Source: Euglena gracilis
Lineage: Eukaryota; Euglenida; Euglenophyceae; Euglenales
Assembly: GCA_039621445.1 (NCBI GenBank)
Contig: CP154956.1
Span: forward strand, 52,383,386-52,447,385
DNA: 64,000 bases
Direction of reading: 5' to 3'
Both the position numbers and the translations under genes were made by a program. The notes under the pieces were generated by a model. That model did not search any database. It saw only the letters and a program-made list of their open reading frames with translations, and was not told where the DNA came from. Positions 21,611 to 38,761 of this stretch are shown in pieces (positions within the stretch are counted from its first letter, which is position 1; each line of letters starts with the position of its first letter).

Positions 21611-22468
21611 TGTCGGCCGCCGGCTTTCGCCGGCAGCCAAAAATTGCCAGAAAGCGCAAATTTCAAAGTCGCGGGTAACATCCAGTCAGTTAGAGAAACC
21701 TGCGACTTAAATTGGAAGCGGGTCAAATTTCAAAGACCTTTCAAATTCTGTTTTTTCACAGAACTTGAGGGGTTGTCCCCATTATTTGGCAAAAAAGGGA
21801 TACATTTGTATTGAATTTGGCGTTGGCATTCTTGGTTGGAATTGGAAGTGTGGATTGCATTGTTGGTGGACGTTGAATTGCAATTAAACATTGGTTATTG
21901 AAGTCAATTTGGTTGTTGAAGTCAAGAAGGAGTCAAGACCCTACAACACCGCCACCTTCACCGCCTTCCACTGTACTCCCTACCCTTCACCTCCTTGCCC
22001 CCAGGTTTGCACATTTTCACACATTCACATTTCACAGGTTTCGTTTTCAATTCTTCACATTCAGCTACTTTCAGGTTCTCACTCTCAAAGTTTCACGTTT
22101 CAGTGGGCTGTGGGTTGGTTTTGCCTTCAAGGTGTGCAAGAGAGTGTGAGCGAGTTTGAGAGAGAGAGAAATAGAGGAAAGTGAGATTTCATTTCAAATG
22201 GCAGATTTTTTGTTTTTCACAAGAAAACATTGAAAAAACGATCCTACGCGCCGGCTGGGGTTGGGGAAACCACCTGGGTGAAAAAATCGGGGTTGGCTTG
22301 AGCCAACCAATTCCCCGAGAAAGCGCAGGCCCCACCCCGGAAACACCCACCCCCCTGCTGTCGGTGGTTATCCACGACAGCGAGGACCCCCCCCCGGGCC
22401 CTCGGCCCACCGGGACTCGCCGGTCGCGGGGGCGACCGGCGGCGCACAGGGGGTGGGGCCGGCGACCA
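21611..22468 (+). repeat. 3' LTR of element B copy 1
   Basis: It is 858 bp, TGTCGG...GACCA, and is followed by the CTGG target duplication. It carries about 44 bp absent from the 5' LTR, including a perfect 9-bp stem hairpin CTGTCG-g-TGG/CCA-CGACAG at 22358-22380. The copy 2 LTR (48118-48975) has the same insertion. Confidence 0.92.
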
Positions 22469-22599
22469 CTGGTACACAACACCTCCATGCCACAAAGACT
22501 AGTGAAAAGTCTTTCCTGGTGGAAAAAACATGGAAACCCTTTTCTCTGTCAAATTCTGCAGGAAGGCGTTCAACCAGATTCCCCATTACCCCCAAGCCT

Positions 22600-23260
22600 G
22601 TCAAAAAGCACAAGATTCAATGGGACAGAAGATATTGGTTTGGCAAACAGGATTTTGAGGGATTACGAAGCCTCAGGTGCAGGAAAAGGACACCATCAAA
22701 CATCGTTTGATTACAAATTACAAAGATCTGAACACATTTTTCACAGCCCACCCCCCCCATTCAAACTGACCACCCTGTCAGGAATCTTTCACTACCTGCA
22801 GCAGGGTTGGTGGGGAGGGAGTTAGACCTGAAGGATGCATACTTCTATCCCCCCCTTCAACCTCTCCTTCAGAAATATTTACATCTCCAGGTGGGATGAA
22901 CGGCGTGGGAGTTCCAGTCAGCCAGCTTTGGAAGCAGAAATTTACCATTCCTGTTCATGCAATTTATGAAACCTCTGGAAAAACTGTGGCACAGCAAAGG
23001 GCATCCTAGCTTTTGTATATCTCGACGATATACTGATTTTGGCGGAGTCCCCCCAGATGGTGCAAAAATATCTGACTGTCATGGTCCAACACCTGCTGGC
23101 AGCTGGTTTCAAAATCAACATCCCGAAAAGTTTGTTACTCCACAGTCAAGTTATTACCCACTTGGGAGCTGTGACAAATTTGGAGGAAGGAAAACTTCAA
23201 GTCCCAACTCAGAAAAAAAAAGCCCTAAAAACATCGGGAAGGTTTTGGTTGCAAGTCACC
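22600..23260 (+). pseudogene. Reverse transcriptase, DIRS-like element 1 copy 1
   Basis: Pieces in three frames give RLITNYKDLNTFF, ELDLKDAYFYPPLQP (first Asp), FQSASFG, MQFMKPLEKLWHSKGILAF, VYLDDILILAESPQ (YLDD at about 23015-23035) and LLAAGFKINIPKSLLLHSQV. The DLKDAY/F..P and Y/FLDDILI wording with G.KIN..KS.L.P.Q is typical of DIRS-type RTs and differs from the gypsy RTs here. Confidence 0.8.
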
Positions 23261-23671
23261 TCACTTGTCGAAAAATGGCTGCAATTCTGGGTCAAATTCG
23301 TTCAAACCTCACCCCGTGCCTTTTTTAAGGGCATTCACCAACACCCTCAAAGAGTTTGTGGACCTTCATTAAACCCACAGTTGGCATTATCAGGTACCCG
23401 TTCCCCAATCAGTAAAGCAACAGATTTTGACTCTAAAGCCTCTTGCAGAGGCCAATGGGCGACCATTTTGGCCCATCCGGATGCCACCCCCATTGTGTTG
23501 AGCCTGGCTGCTGCAGATGCCCCCCTGCAAACGTTGCCCTTCACTGACCTGCGCTTGCGACTCATAGTTGTTTTGCGTTTATTTTATTTGTTCAGAGGAA
23601 GGGATTTGGCTTCTTTACTTCGAACATGTTCCACGGTTCAAGATTTTTTATATTAAAATTGAAGGAGAAGG

Positions 23672-24095
23672 TTGGAAATTCCATCAGTGGGATCAATTAC
23701 CCTCTCTGACTTCACAAGTACCAAAAGGATTTTGTGTTCAGACAGTACCACTCAAGGGTGGGGGGACCTGGATTTAAATTCTGAACAAAAACTGCACAAT
23801 TTGTTGAGAAGCAATCAGGTGTGGCACGTAAATTTGAAGGAGCTATCAGCTGCAAAGGACACAATTTTATCCTTAACAAAACCAGGGGAGTCAGTAGTCA
23901 TTCAGGTGGATAATCAAGTAGCTGAAAGCTACCTCAGTAAGCAAGGGGGGAGGGTACAAGCCCTGAACGAAATTATTGGCTCCCTTTTACGAAGGGCAGT
24001 GAAAAATCAAGTTCAAATTAGGCTTTAGTGGGTTCCAAGCCAGCAAAAGCAGGCAGACAGCTTGTCCAGGTGGACCCAGGACCCAGGGTCTTGGG
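23672..24095 (+). pseudogene. RNase H, DIRS-like element 1 copy 1
   Basis: The reading has KRILCSDSTTQGWG (first Asp), VWHVNLKELSAAKDTILSL (Glu block), ESVVIQVDNQVAESYLSKQG (DN.....Y block) and, after a stop at 24026, WVPSQQKQADSLSRW. These are the four RNase H blocks in order as found in DIRS-type Pol. Confidence 0.8.
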
Positions 24096-24113
24096 TTAAG
24101 GACCCAAGACCCT
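24085..24113. other. Perfect 12-bp hairpin after RNase H of DIRS-like element 1
   Basis: AGGGTCTTGGGT at 24085-24096 and ACCCAAGACCCT at 24102-24113 are exact inverted copies around a 5-base loop. The same hairpin is in copy 2 near 50592-50620. Confidence 0.8.
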
Positions 24114-24179
24114 AAACATCATTTTTAGTGTGATTACACCCTAAACAATCACCTTTTCCAAAGGATCATCTGTCATTTT

Positions 24180-24510
24180 AAAAACGATGTTCAGCCAACA
24201 GTGGACTGCTTTGCAAGTCCGGAAAATTCCAAATTTCCAAAATTCATTTGTCGATGGACCCACCATCAAGCTTTCAGGGTGGATGCCCTAAATCGCCCCC
24301 TGCAAGACTTGACTCATGTCTGGGCAAACACCCCCTGGAAAAGTATTCCAAACATTGGTTACACAGGCTGAGAGAAAATCCTCAGATCATCTGCCTTTTC
24401 ATTTGCCCCTTTTGGGCTTCAGCACCATGGTGGCCCCTATTAAGAAAAATGAGATTACAACACACAAAATGTCTAGTAATACCCCCTCAGGACGGCACTT
24501 TTTTTAATTG
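24180..24510 (+). pseudogene. NPPW-type domain, DIRS-like element 1 copy 1
   Basis: After RNase H one frame reads TVDCFASPENSKFPKFICRW, FRVDALNRPLQDL, VWANTPWKSIPN; another gives LFICPFWASAPWWPLL. It corresponds closely to D-x-F-A-S..N...W.NPPW..I...vP.W....WWP.L. It links RNase H and the recombinase in both DIRS-like elements here. Function unknown. Confidence 0.65.
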
Positions 24511-24559
24511 CTTGCATCACTGCAGTGTTATCAGGGGGAAGTTGGAACAACAGAAGGTC

Positions 24560-25160
24560 AACCCTTCCAACATTACACTTTATTTCTAGCAGTTAAAAAG
24601 TTTGGACCGTTACAGCTCATCTTTTCAGCTTTTGTATGCTCTCATGGAGGACATGGGTTTGCACCCCACCTCAGCCACCGCCCTGGACATTGCACAGGGC
24701 ATCCAAAAATTCTTTCAGTTTTCAGTGTCACAGGCCAGAAACACTTATAGCGCTCGTCTGTTAATCCCAGGATGTTCGAGTCTGAGGTTTGAACAAATCC
24801 TTCAACCTCTCAGTAAAAAATGGTATTCATCATCAGAGCAAAAGTGTGCAGACTTTTGATATCAGTACAGTGCATATATTGGTGGAATACGTCAGGCTTA
24901 CAGCCCATATGGGTAAAAATGGAGGACCGGTTTTCCTTTCAGTTCATCCCCCCTTTCACGCTTTGAAGCCAAATTACATCAATGGTCTCACCACACGTTT
25001 TTTGTTGCAACAAGGTGTCCTTGCCCTGTATGGGGCACACAGCACAAGAGGTGCAGGTGTCACTTTTTTTCAAGTCTTTGGGTTTGGATTCGGAAGAAGT
25101 GTGCCAAACAGGCACGTTGAAAGATTTGAAAAGTTTACGCACACTATTTGTGCATAAATG
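24560..25160 (+). pseudogene. Tyrosine recombinase, DIRS-like element 1 copy 1
   Basis: The N-terminal core-binding part reads RYSSSFQLLYALMEDMGLHP, then SVSQARNTYSARLLIPG. The catalytic part includes the box AHSTRGAGVTFF at 25036-25070 (the H-x-x-R motif) and, one base out of frame, SLGLDSEEVCQTGTLKDLKS, the region that normally leads to the nucleophilic Tyr. The Tyr itself is not identified. Several stops make it inactive. In DIRS-like elements this enzyme integrates a circular cDNA without target duplication. Confidence 0.75.
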
Positions 25161-25239
25161 CCCCCAAAAAGGCGGCAGAAAAAAGCAAAAACCTGGTGCA
25201 CAAAACCTCACCTAACCAAAGTGCGAAGCCCGAATTGTC

Positions 25240-25550
25240 ATGCACTCCGGGGACCTTTGGGGAACCAGGAGGAAATGACCAGGAGGGCGAAGCACAAGGG
25301 AAGGTGATCCCACCCGCCCGCCCTGGGGAAAGAAAAAACGCTTCGAGTTCAAAAAACCGCACCAGACGCCGGGGGGGGGGGGAGGAAGCCCGACCGCCAC
25401 CTCCGGCAACAAACGCGCAGTAAGAAGCACCCCACCAAAAAACACACTATGAACAAACCGCCGGCACAGACAAGCAGGATCTCACCCTGCTGTTGTGCTT
25501 CGCCATCCTGGTCATTTCCTACTGGTTCCCCAAAGGTCCCCGGAGTGCAT
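25240..25550. repeat. 58-bp inverted repeat with 195-bp loop, copy 1
   Basis: Arm 25240-25297 (ATGCACTCCGGGGACCTTTG...) is the reverse complement of arm 25493-25550 with two mismatches. The loop holds a G-run. It lies just after the recombinase of DIRS-like element 1, where DIRS elements carry inverted terminal or internal complementary repeats. It recurs at 51747-51804/52001-52058. Confidence 0.85.
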
Positions 25551-25559
25551 GCTATCCTG

Positions 25560-26815
25560 GTGTTCTTGAGTTTCCGATGGCTAGTGTGCACCCCTGCTTG
25601 CAGGTTAAGGCCCAGAGAAAAGGTAACCCTACCAGAAAACTTCGAATGAAATCCGGAATGGAGGCCATTTATTGTGCAACTTATGGGCTGGTGGTTCTTA
25701 ATCATTCCCTTTTGCTGGGCTGACAGGGCGGTGCCCGGCGGGAATCGGCGACCCTTTAGAGCCCCAAAGAACAAATCATATCATCCGACATTTCGGAAAT
25801 TTTTGTCAACGTCCTGAAACTTGATGGGGAATTTGATATGGGTTTGGCAAACTTCACCTCCTCAATTGGGTTGTCCGTCTCAAAAACCAAAACTTCTCTC
25901 CCCCCTCTCAAGCGCCACCACGTGAGAAATGTTTTGGGTGGGTTCAGAATGTTTTTTCCCCGTGTTGATCCTGAAGCCTCCCTCCCGAAAAGAGATCTGC
26001 CAAGATAATGATAATGATTTTACATTTCAAAGGTGTCTGTTTTCACTTAATTTCAAAGCCCACCCTATGACTTGGCATGAGAACGGCCCTAGGAGATACA
26101 CTTTAGAATTTAAATGGGCTTGATTGTTGAAACGTGTTGCAGGAAAAGTTTATGGTCTCCTTGCCGGATGTTGTTTTTTGCGGTTTTTCCTTTTTTTTAG
26201 GGTTACTTCTTGCTGCTGATATTTTCCGGAGGAGGGCGGATCATACGAAGTCCTTTGAGGCATGAATCGCAAACGCCAGCAAGCATGGACCACTGAGAGA
26301 CGAAAGACGTCAGGATGATGGAGGGAGGGACACCTAGGGCGACGCACAAGACCTTGTTTTGCTCGCCTTGTTCTGAAGGTTTAGGCTACTGATTTCTGAT
26401 GGTCCTGTATTCTGTATTGGTTCTGCTGCTCAAAATTTCCGTCGTCTTCCGTATCCAACGGAAAGATAGGAATCAGAAGCCTCCGACGAGGACGGAACCA
26501 AGGATAGACGCCCGACTCGTCGCATCAATGACGGCCATTTCAGCGGGGGGGGGGGGCGTTTTCTAGGGTAGACAGGGACACAATTCAGTGTGCCATTGAA
26601 GTCCTCCCGTTAACCGGCGTGGTGGAGACCACATATACAGCGTCTTCCTGGCGAGGAACGTCGCCATCCCACGCGGGAGCTCAGCGACAAGGCATGAGGA
26701 AGTGGACGAAGACGACCCTGAGGCAGGATATGGATCGTGACGAGCAGCCGGCGCCCGTGACGGAGGAAGCCCATGGCTTCCCCTGGCAAGCGGCCATGAA
26801 GTTGACAGAGAGCTA
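25560..26815. other. Stretch between the two DIRS-like elements, no gene supported
   Basis: Only short unsupported readings are seen. Part (about 26560-26815) is GC-rich and open on the plus strand (VLPLTGVVETTYTASSWRGT onward) without a recognisable family. It may be remaining DNA of DIRS-like element 2 or an unrelated insert. A patch at 26244-26300 differs strongly from its copy 2 counterpart. Confidence 0.4.
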
Positions 26816-26963
26816 AACAATTCCGGGTTCAAAATAAATGTCAAAAAATCAACCCTAGAACCTACACAAGTTGTAAATCATTTGGGCTTCCAGTTAAATT
26901 TCCAAGAAGGAAAATTGCAAGTTCCCCTTCAAAAGGTGAAAAAAACTTCCTTCACAGGAATGC

Positions 26964-27344
26964 TTGGCAGACCCCATAAGCAGGTGGAAGTCAGACAGTG
27001 AGGATTACTCACTGGACCCCCAGCTCTTTCAATGGCTAAGGCAGCATTTCAAAGATTTCATAAATTTGGAAACATATTTATTTGTCGCACCAGGCAACAA
27101 AAAACCGCCCAATTTCGTAGCCAGATGGCCCAACTGGGAGGCCAGGGCAGTGGATGCCCTCCAATGTCCACTGGACAACATGGGGAGACTTTATTCAAAC
27201 CCACCTTGGTCAATAATTCGAAAACTTCTCCCACGTTTGAAAATGTTTCCCCAGACCAAAGCTTTAATGGTCACCTCCTTTTGTGATTCAGCCACATGGT
27301 GGCCCCAATTAATAAAGATGAAAGTGCCAGGAACCCCAGCCTGA
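26964..27344 (+). pseudogene. RNase H tail and NPPW-type domain, DIRS-like element 2 copy 1
   Basis: This 126-residue open reading is the clearest NPPW-type domain in the window: MADPISRWKSD, a D..F......N-like block (FVAPGNKKPPNFVARWPNWE), AVDALQCPLDN, LYSNPPWSIIRKLLPRL and SFCDSATWWPQLIKM. In copy 2 the block reads PFWDSATWW, closer to the P.W....WWP consensus, so copy 1 has lost two conserved residues. Confidence 0.7.
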
Positions 27345-27514
27345 AAATCACCCCCCTACAAGGGCATGTTCACCAATTGCAGGGGGGAGGAAATGCCACC
27401 CCCGGGTGGCCCCTCCTTTGCATGATTTGCTCAGGAAAATCTTCTGAAGGGGAGGGGAGAGGAAACAAGTACAGAATAAATCCATTGACGATTTCCTGGG
27501 GAGAAACCCTAGCT

Positions 27515-28460
27515 TAAGGCGTTATCAAAGTAATTTTGCACTTCTTTGGGTCATTTTGGAGGAAATGAGGGTGCCCCCCCCTCAAGCCACCAGACCAGGT
27601 GGCTGACATTTTAATTAACAACAATTTTTTCAGTCTTCCAAGGCCCAAGCCCGCAATGCATAAAGTGCTATGCTTTTGATTCCTGGGTTTGGGGAACTGA
27701 GATTCCATACCATGTTAGCACCTCATAAAAGACTTTGGAACCAAAATTTGGAGAAGTGTGGTGCATCTTGGGACCCACTCCCAATCCTCCTGGGGCTGGC
27801 CCAAGTCGTACTCCCTCGAGGAAAGCAGACCAGGGAGGAAGGGACACCGAGGGAGAAGCCCAAAGACGTTGTGAGGCTTGCTCGCCGGCGAGCAAGGCAT
27901 GGCGTCACAATGGCAAACTGCGGAGCCCGAGGTGTCCCCCTTCCCCACTGATATATGTACGTTGCGTACACAGCTCATTTTTTGTTCACGGATCCTCTGT
28001 TCATATCCATCTTCTGATCTGGAAAGAATCAAGCGTACAACCAGAGTATTGGGCAAGGCGCCTTACATCAAAATTAAACGTAAGGGCCAAAAGTTCCACA
28101 AGTGGGAGAGAGTTATGGCACTTCCCAAATGCCCACAAATCAGCCCGTTTCATGTAATGATGTCCTATGTGGCTTTGGCACGCACATTCGTGAGACCTGA
28201 GGGTCCCCTCCTCATTTCATTAAAACCCCTTATAAACCAATTAGTGATGACACAATTGCTTCAACAACTAAAGAATTTTCGCCAAGAAAAGGGATCCCCC
28301 CCCAGGTGTGGGGATCCCACTCCACCAGAGGGGCTGGAGTTGGTTTGCTCAAAAACAAATGGGACTTTCCGCCAAAGAAGCTTTTGGAATTGGTCAGTGG
28401 AGGGGGGTGGAGGCTTTTTCAGCCCACTATCAACGACTTGGTGCCAAAGGGGCCCTTGAA
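27515..28460 (+). pseudogene. Tyrosine recombinase, DIRS-like element 2 copy 1
   Basis: SLRRYQSNFALLWVILEEMR and MLLIPGFGELRFHTMLAPHK align with the N-terminal part of the element 1 recombinase. The catalytic region (27940-28460) has SDLERIKRTTRVLGKAPYIK, PFHVMMSYVALARTFV and GSHSTRGAGVGLL (H-x-x-R box at 28318-28341), followed by a G.W-type block. About 180 bp of GC-rich DNA (27765-27945) separates the two parts and may be an insert. Stops occur in the N-terminal part. Confidence 0.7.
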
Positions 28461-28559
28461 AATGCCCTGGCCCCCTAATTTCAGTGCACGATCAGGCCTC
28501 ATAAGAGCAAAGGTGTCTCGCACTCCCTCGAGGCAAAACGACAACCCGGCCAGACCCCC

Positions 28560-29858
28560 CTACCCGTAAAAGCAAATTTGCGCTCAAAATCCCTCAGCCA
28601 GCAGAAAATGGGGGCCAGGGGAGGCAGAGGGGCGAACAATCAATCGCACAGCGCCGCCGGCGAACAAGGCATGGCCTCAAAAAGTGCGGAGCCTGAGGTG
28701 TCAAAGGCTGTTTGCTGGCTGGATCCCCCCAGGGGGGTGGGGTCAAATTTTCTTAAGCTTTGGACAGGTGCGAAACCCATTCTGCCTTTGTTTTTAATCT
28801 CGTAACATCGTTTCATCGGCGATTGTCGCAAAATTAATCAGCATTTTTGTCCAAAACCTTTCAGGTGTCCAACAAAAATCCACCCGAATGTTTGTCCAAA
28901 ACAACGTCCAGGTGGATTTCAGACACCTGAAGAAGGGCCACGCTTGCTTGTGGCTGTCCCCAGGATCAGAGTTTCGTTCAAATTGACAAAGAACATCAAC
29001 CCTTTTTCTCTCCAGCCCATTTCTGGGCATTTTATAAGGAAGAGCAGGGCCTGACTGGGGGATTTTTTTCGGAGCCAGAGCTGTTCGTGTTTAAAAGAAG
29101 CTGCCCGGGTTGTCCACCGAACGTTATTTCCTCGGTGATGCTCTTTCAAAAGGAAAATGGTTTCTCCTTTTCATCCCATCAAGCCCCTCAAAATAGAGGA
29201 AGCCTTCGAGGATATATTTGGCAAAAGTTGGTGATGGGGGGGGAAAAAGTTCGAATGGCTGATTGTGCAAAGAAACGGAGATGTCAACCACATCACAGGA
29301 TTCGAGGGGACCAGCGGCTTCGGCTCTGGAATGGTTTGCCCTTGCCTCAAAGGTCCCTTTGTGGGGTCTGCAGCGGGAGCCCTCTCGTCTGTTCACAAAA
29401 TGCTGGATGGGGTGACGCAACTCCCCCACTTATAAACCTCCCGGGTTTAGAGGATCAGGTTTGGGTGGCAGCCAAGGGGGGGGTTAAACCCTGGGTGAAA
29501 AATCCGACCTCCCAAAATGACCCCGAACCCCCCCTCCCCAAATTGGACTTGTTAAGACCAAATACTTGTCGGTTTGGAGATAAACCAGTGCTTCAAGGTG
29601 GCTGAACACGTCCTCGCTCGGTGTGGACCGCCTAGAGGCGCTCACCCCCATCCCCCCTCGACTCCGAAGCAGTTCCTGCTCATGCCATCCTCCTCCCACA
29701 ATTCATGACTTTGAGGTTGGGGTTGTAATGGAATTCCTCCCAAATGTTTTAGGATATCTGAATTTGTGTCTGGGGCTCATTCCTGGTTTCTTCTTTTGGC
29801 AGCGTCCCACAACAACGAAAATGTTCAAACCGCAAGGTTGACCCAGGAATGCCTGAGA
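28560..29858. other. Stretch between DIRS-like element 2 and MetRS exon 10, no gene proven
   Basis: It holds an inverted repeat at 28860-28931 (TTCAGGTGTC/GACACCTGAA plus ATCCACC/GGTGGAT). A short plus-strand reading is clearest in copy 2 (55738-55938: HITGFEGPAASALEWFGLKG), with no family recognised. Copy 1 differs there by several small indels (29210-29345). The last MetRS exon(s), encoding the usual C-terminal tail, should also lie here on the minus strand, but I could not identify them. Confidence 0.4.
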
Positions 29859-37986
<8,128 letters not shown>

Positions 37987-38176
37987 TCAATTTTGGGGTC
38001 CAAATTTTTTTTTGGCACTTGCCGACAAAAATTGCCCTCTGGAGGAGTACCCACTCGGCCCGACCCTCACCCTCCTGGGGGGACCACTCACCGGTCACCA
38101 AACTTAAAACCATCTCTTTCACCAATCAACCTCAAAAAGACTGATGGACTTAAAGATTCAGCGTGGCTCGAACGGC

Positions 38177-38761
38177 AGTCTGAGACGACATTGGGAAAAG
38201 ACAGCAGCAATGCTGTGTATGGTTTCTTTTGAAGTTATCAGCACACAATCATTTTTTTGCTTTGGGCTTTCAATCTCCATAAAAATCAGAATAATCAAGA
38301 ACTTTCTATTTGGCTGAAATTCTAATTTTTGGAAAAAGTTGGTTACGTCCCAAATTGAACAACCCCTCCAATGCACATTGCGGCACATAAGGTGTTGCTT
38401 GAAGACATCATTTGGAGGGAGAATAAGCCAAAACCGCTCATCGGTCCCACTTGTACGATACGGGGGGGGGGTTGATGAACCTCCCGTCCTACGAGGGGGG
38501 CCCACTGATGCGAGGCTGCCCTGACTTCCTTGGTTCTCTGCCACCATTCAATAAAATCACATATTTCAAGCAAACCACAAAATCCGAGTTATAAAATGGA
38601 TTGCACAAATCATTCTTGGGTTCATTTTGAAAATCCTGTGATGATCCATTTTCCCCTGGCTCAATACTGAATGAACACCCTATGGGGCGAAGCTTTGTGA
38701 CGATTTGGCAATCCCACGTGGCGAAGCCCCTTTCTGGCGTTTTTTTGAGCACCACCCACAC
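38177..38761. other. Gap between MetRS copy 1 and TyrRS exon f, no gene proven
   Basis: This is moderately AT-rich DNA just beyond the right breakpoint of copy 1. The first MetRS exon(s) and the last TyrRS exon or stop should lie near here on the minus strand, but none could be assigned with confidence. Confidence 0.4.

Larger units (their letters stand above)
9349..22472 (+). mobile_element. Chromodomain Ty3/gypsy retrotransposon B, near complete, with nested insertion
   Basis: The element is bounded by 4-bp target duplications CTGG (9349-9352 and 22469-22472). It has LTRs of 830 and 858 bp that start TGTCGG and end CA, a primer-binding site, a polypurine tract, and gag-NPPW domain-protease-RT-RNase H-integrase-chromodomain in that order. 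A mini LTR element (17117-18313) interrupts RNase H. Stops and frameshifts are spread through gag and pol (for example at about 14040, 17018, 18485 and 19261), so it cannot make full Gag-Pol. Its 3' part, from RNase H to the 3' LTR, is duplicated at 44734-48975. Confidence 0.93.
22540..25180 (+). mobile_element. DIRS-like retroelement 1, decayed, copy 1
   Basis: The order is RT (YLDD), RNase H, NPPW-type domain, tyrosine recombinase, with no integrase or protease. This is the Pol layout of DIRS/Ngaro-type elements, which use a tyrosine recombinase instead of a DDE integrase. All domains are cut by stops and frameshifts. The left end touches the element B LTR, so element B may have inserted next to or into it. 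The exact ends are not resolved. Confidence 0.75.
26816..28560 (+). mobile_element. DIRS-like retroelement 2, internally deleted, copy 1
   Basis: It opens with an RT C-terminal piece (SGFKINVKKSTLEPTQVVNH, LGFQLNFQEGKLQVPLQKV). It then jumps to ADPISRWKSD, the last block of RNase H, so most of RNase H is deleted. A well preserved NPPW-type domain and a tyrosine recombinase follow. It is homologous to, but clearly diverged from, DIRS-like element 1. It is duplicated at 53328-55070. Confidence 0.75.

Noticed and set aside
22189-22613. Minus-strand readings over the 3' LTR of element B
   Set aside because: They lie in LTR DNA, with Pro/Gly/Arg composition from GC-rich text and no domain.
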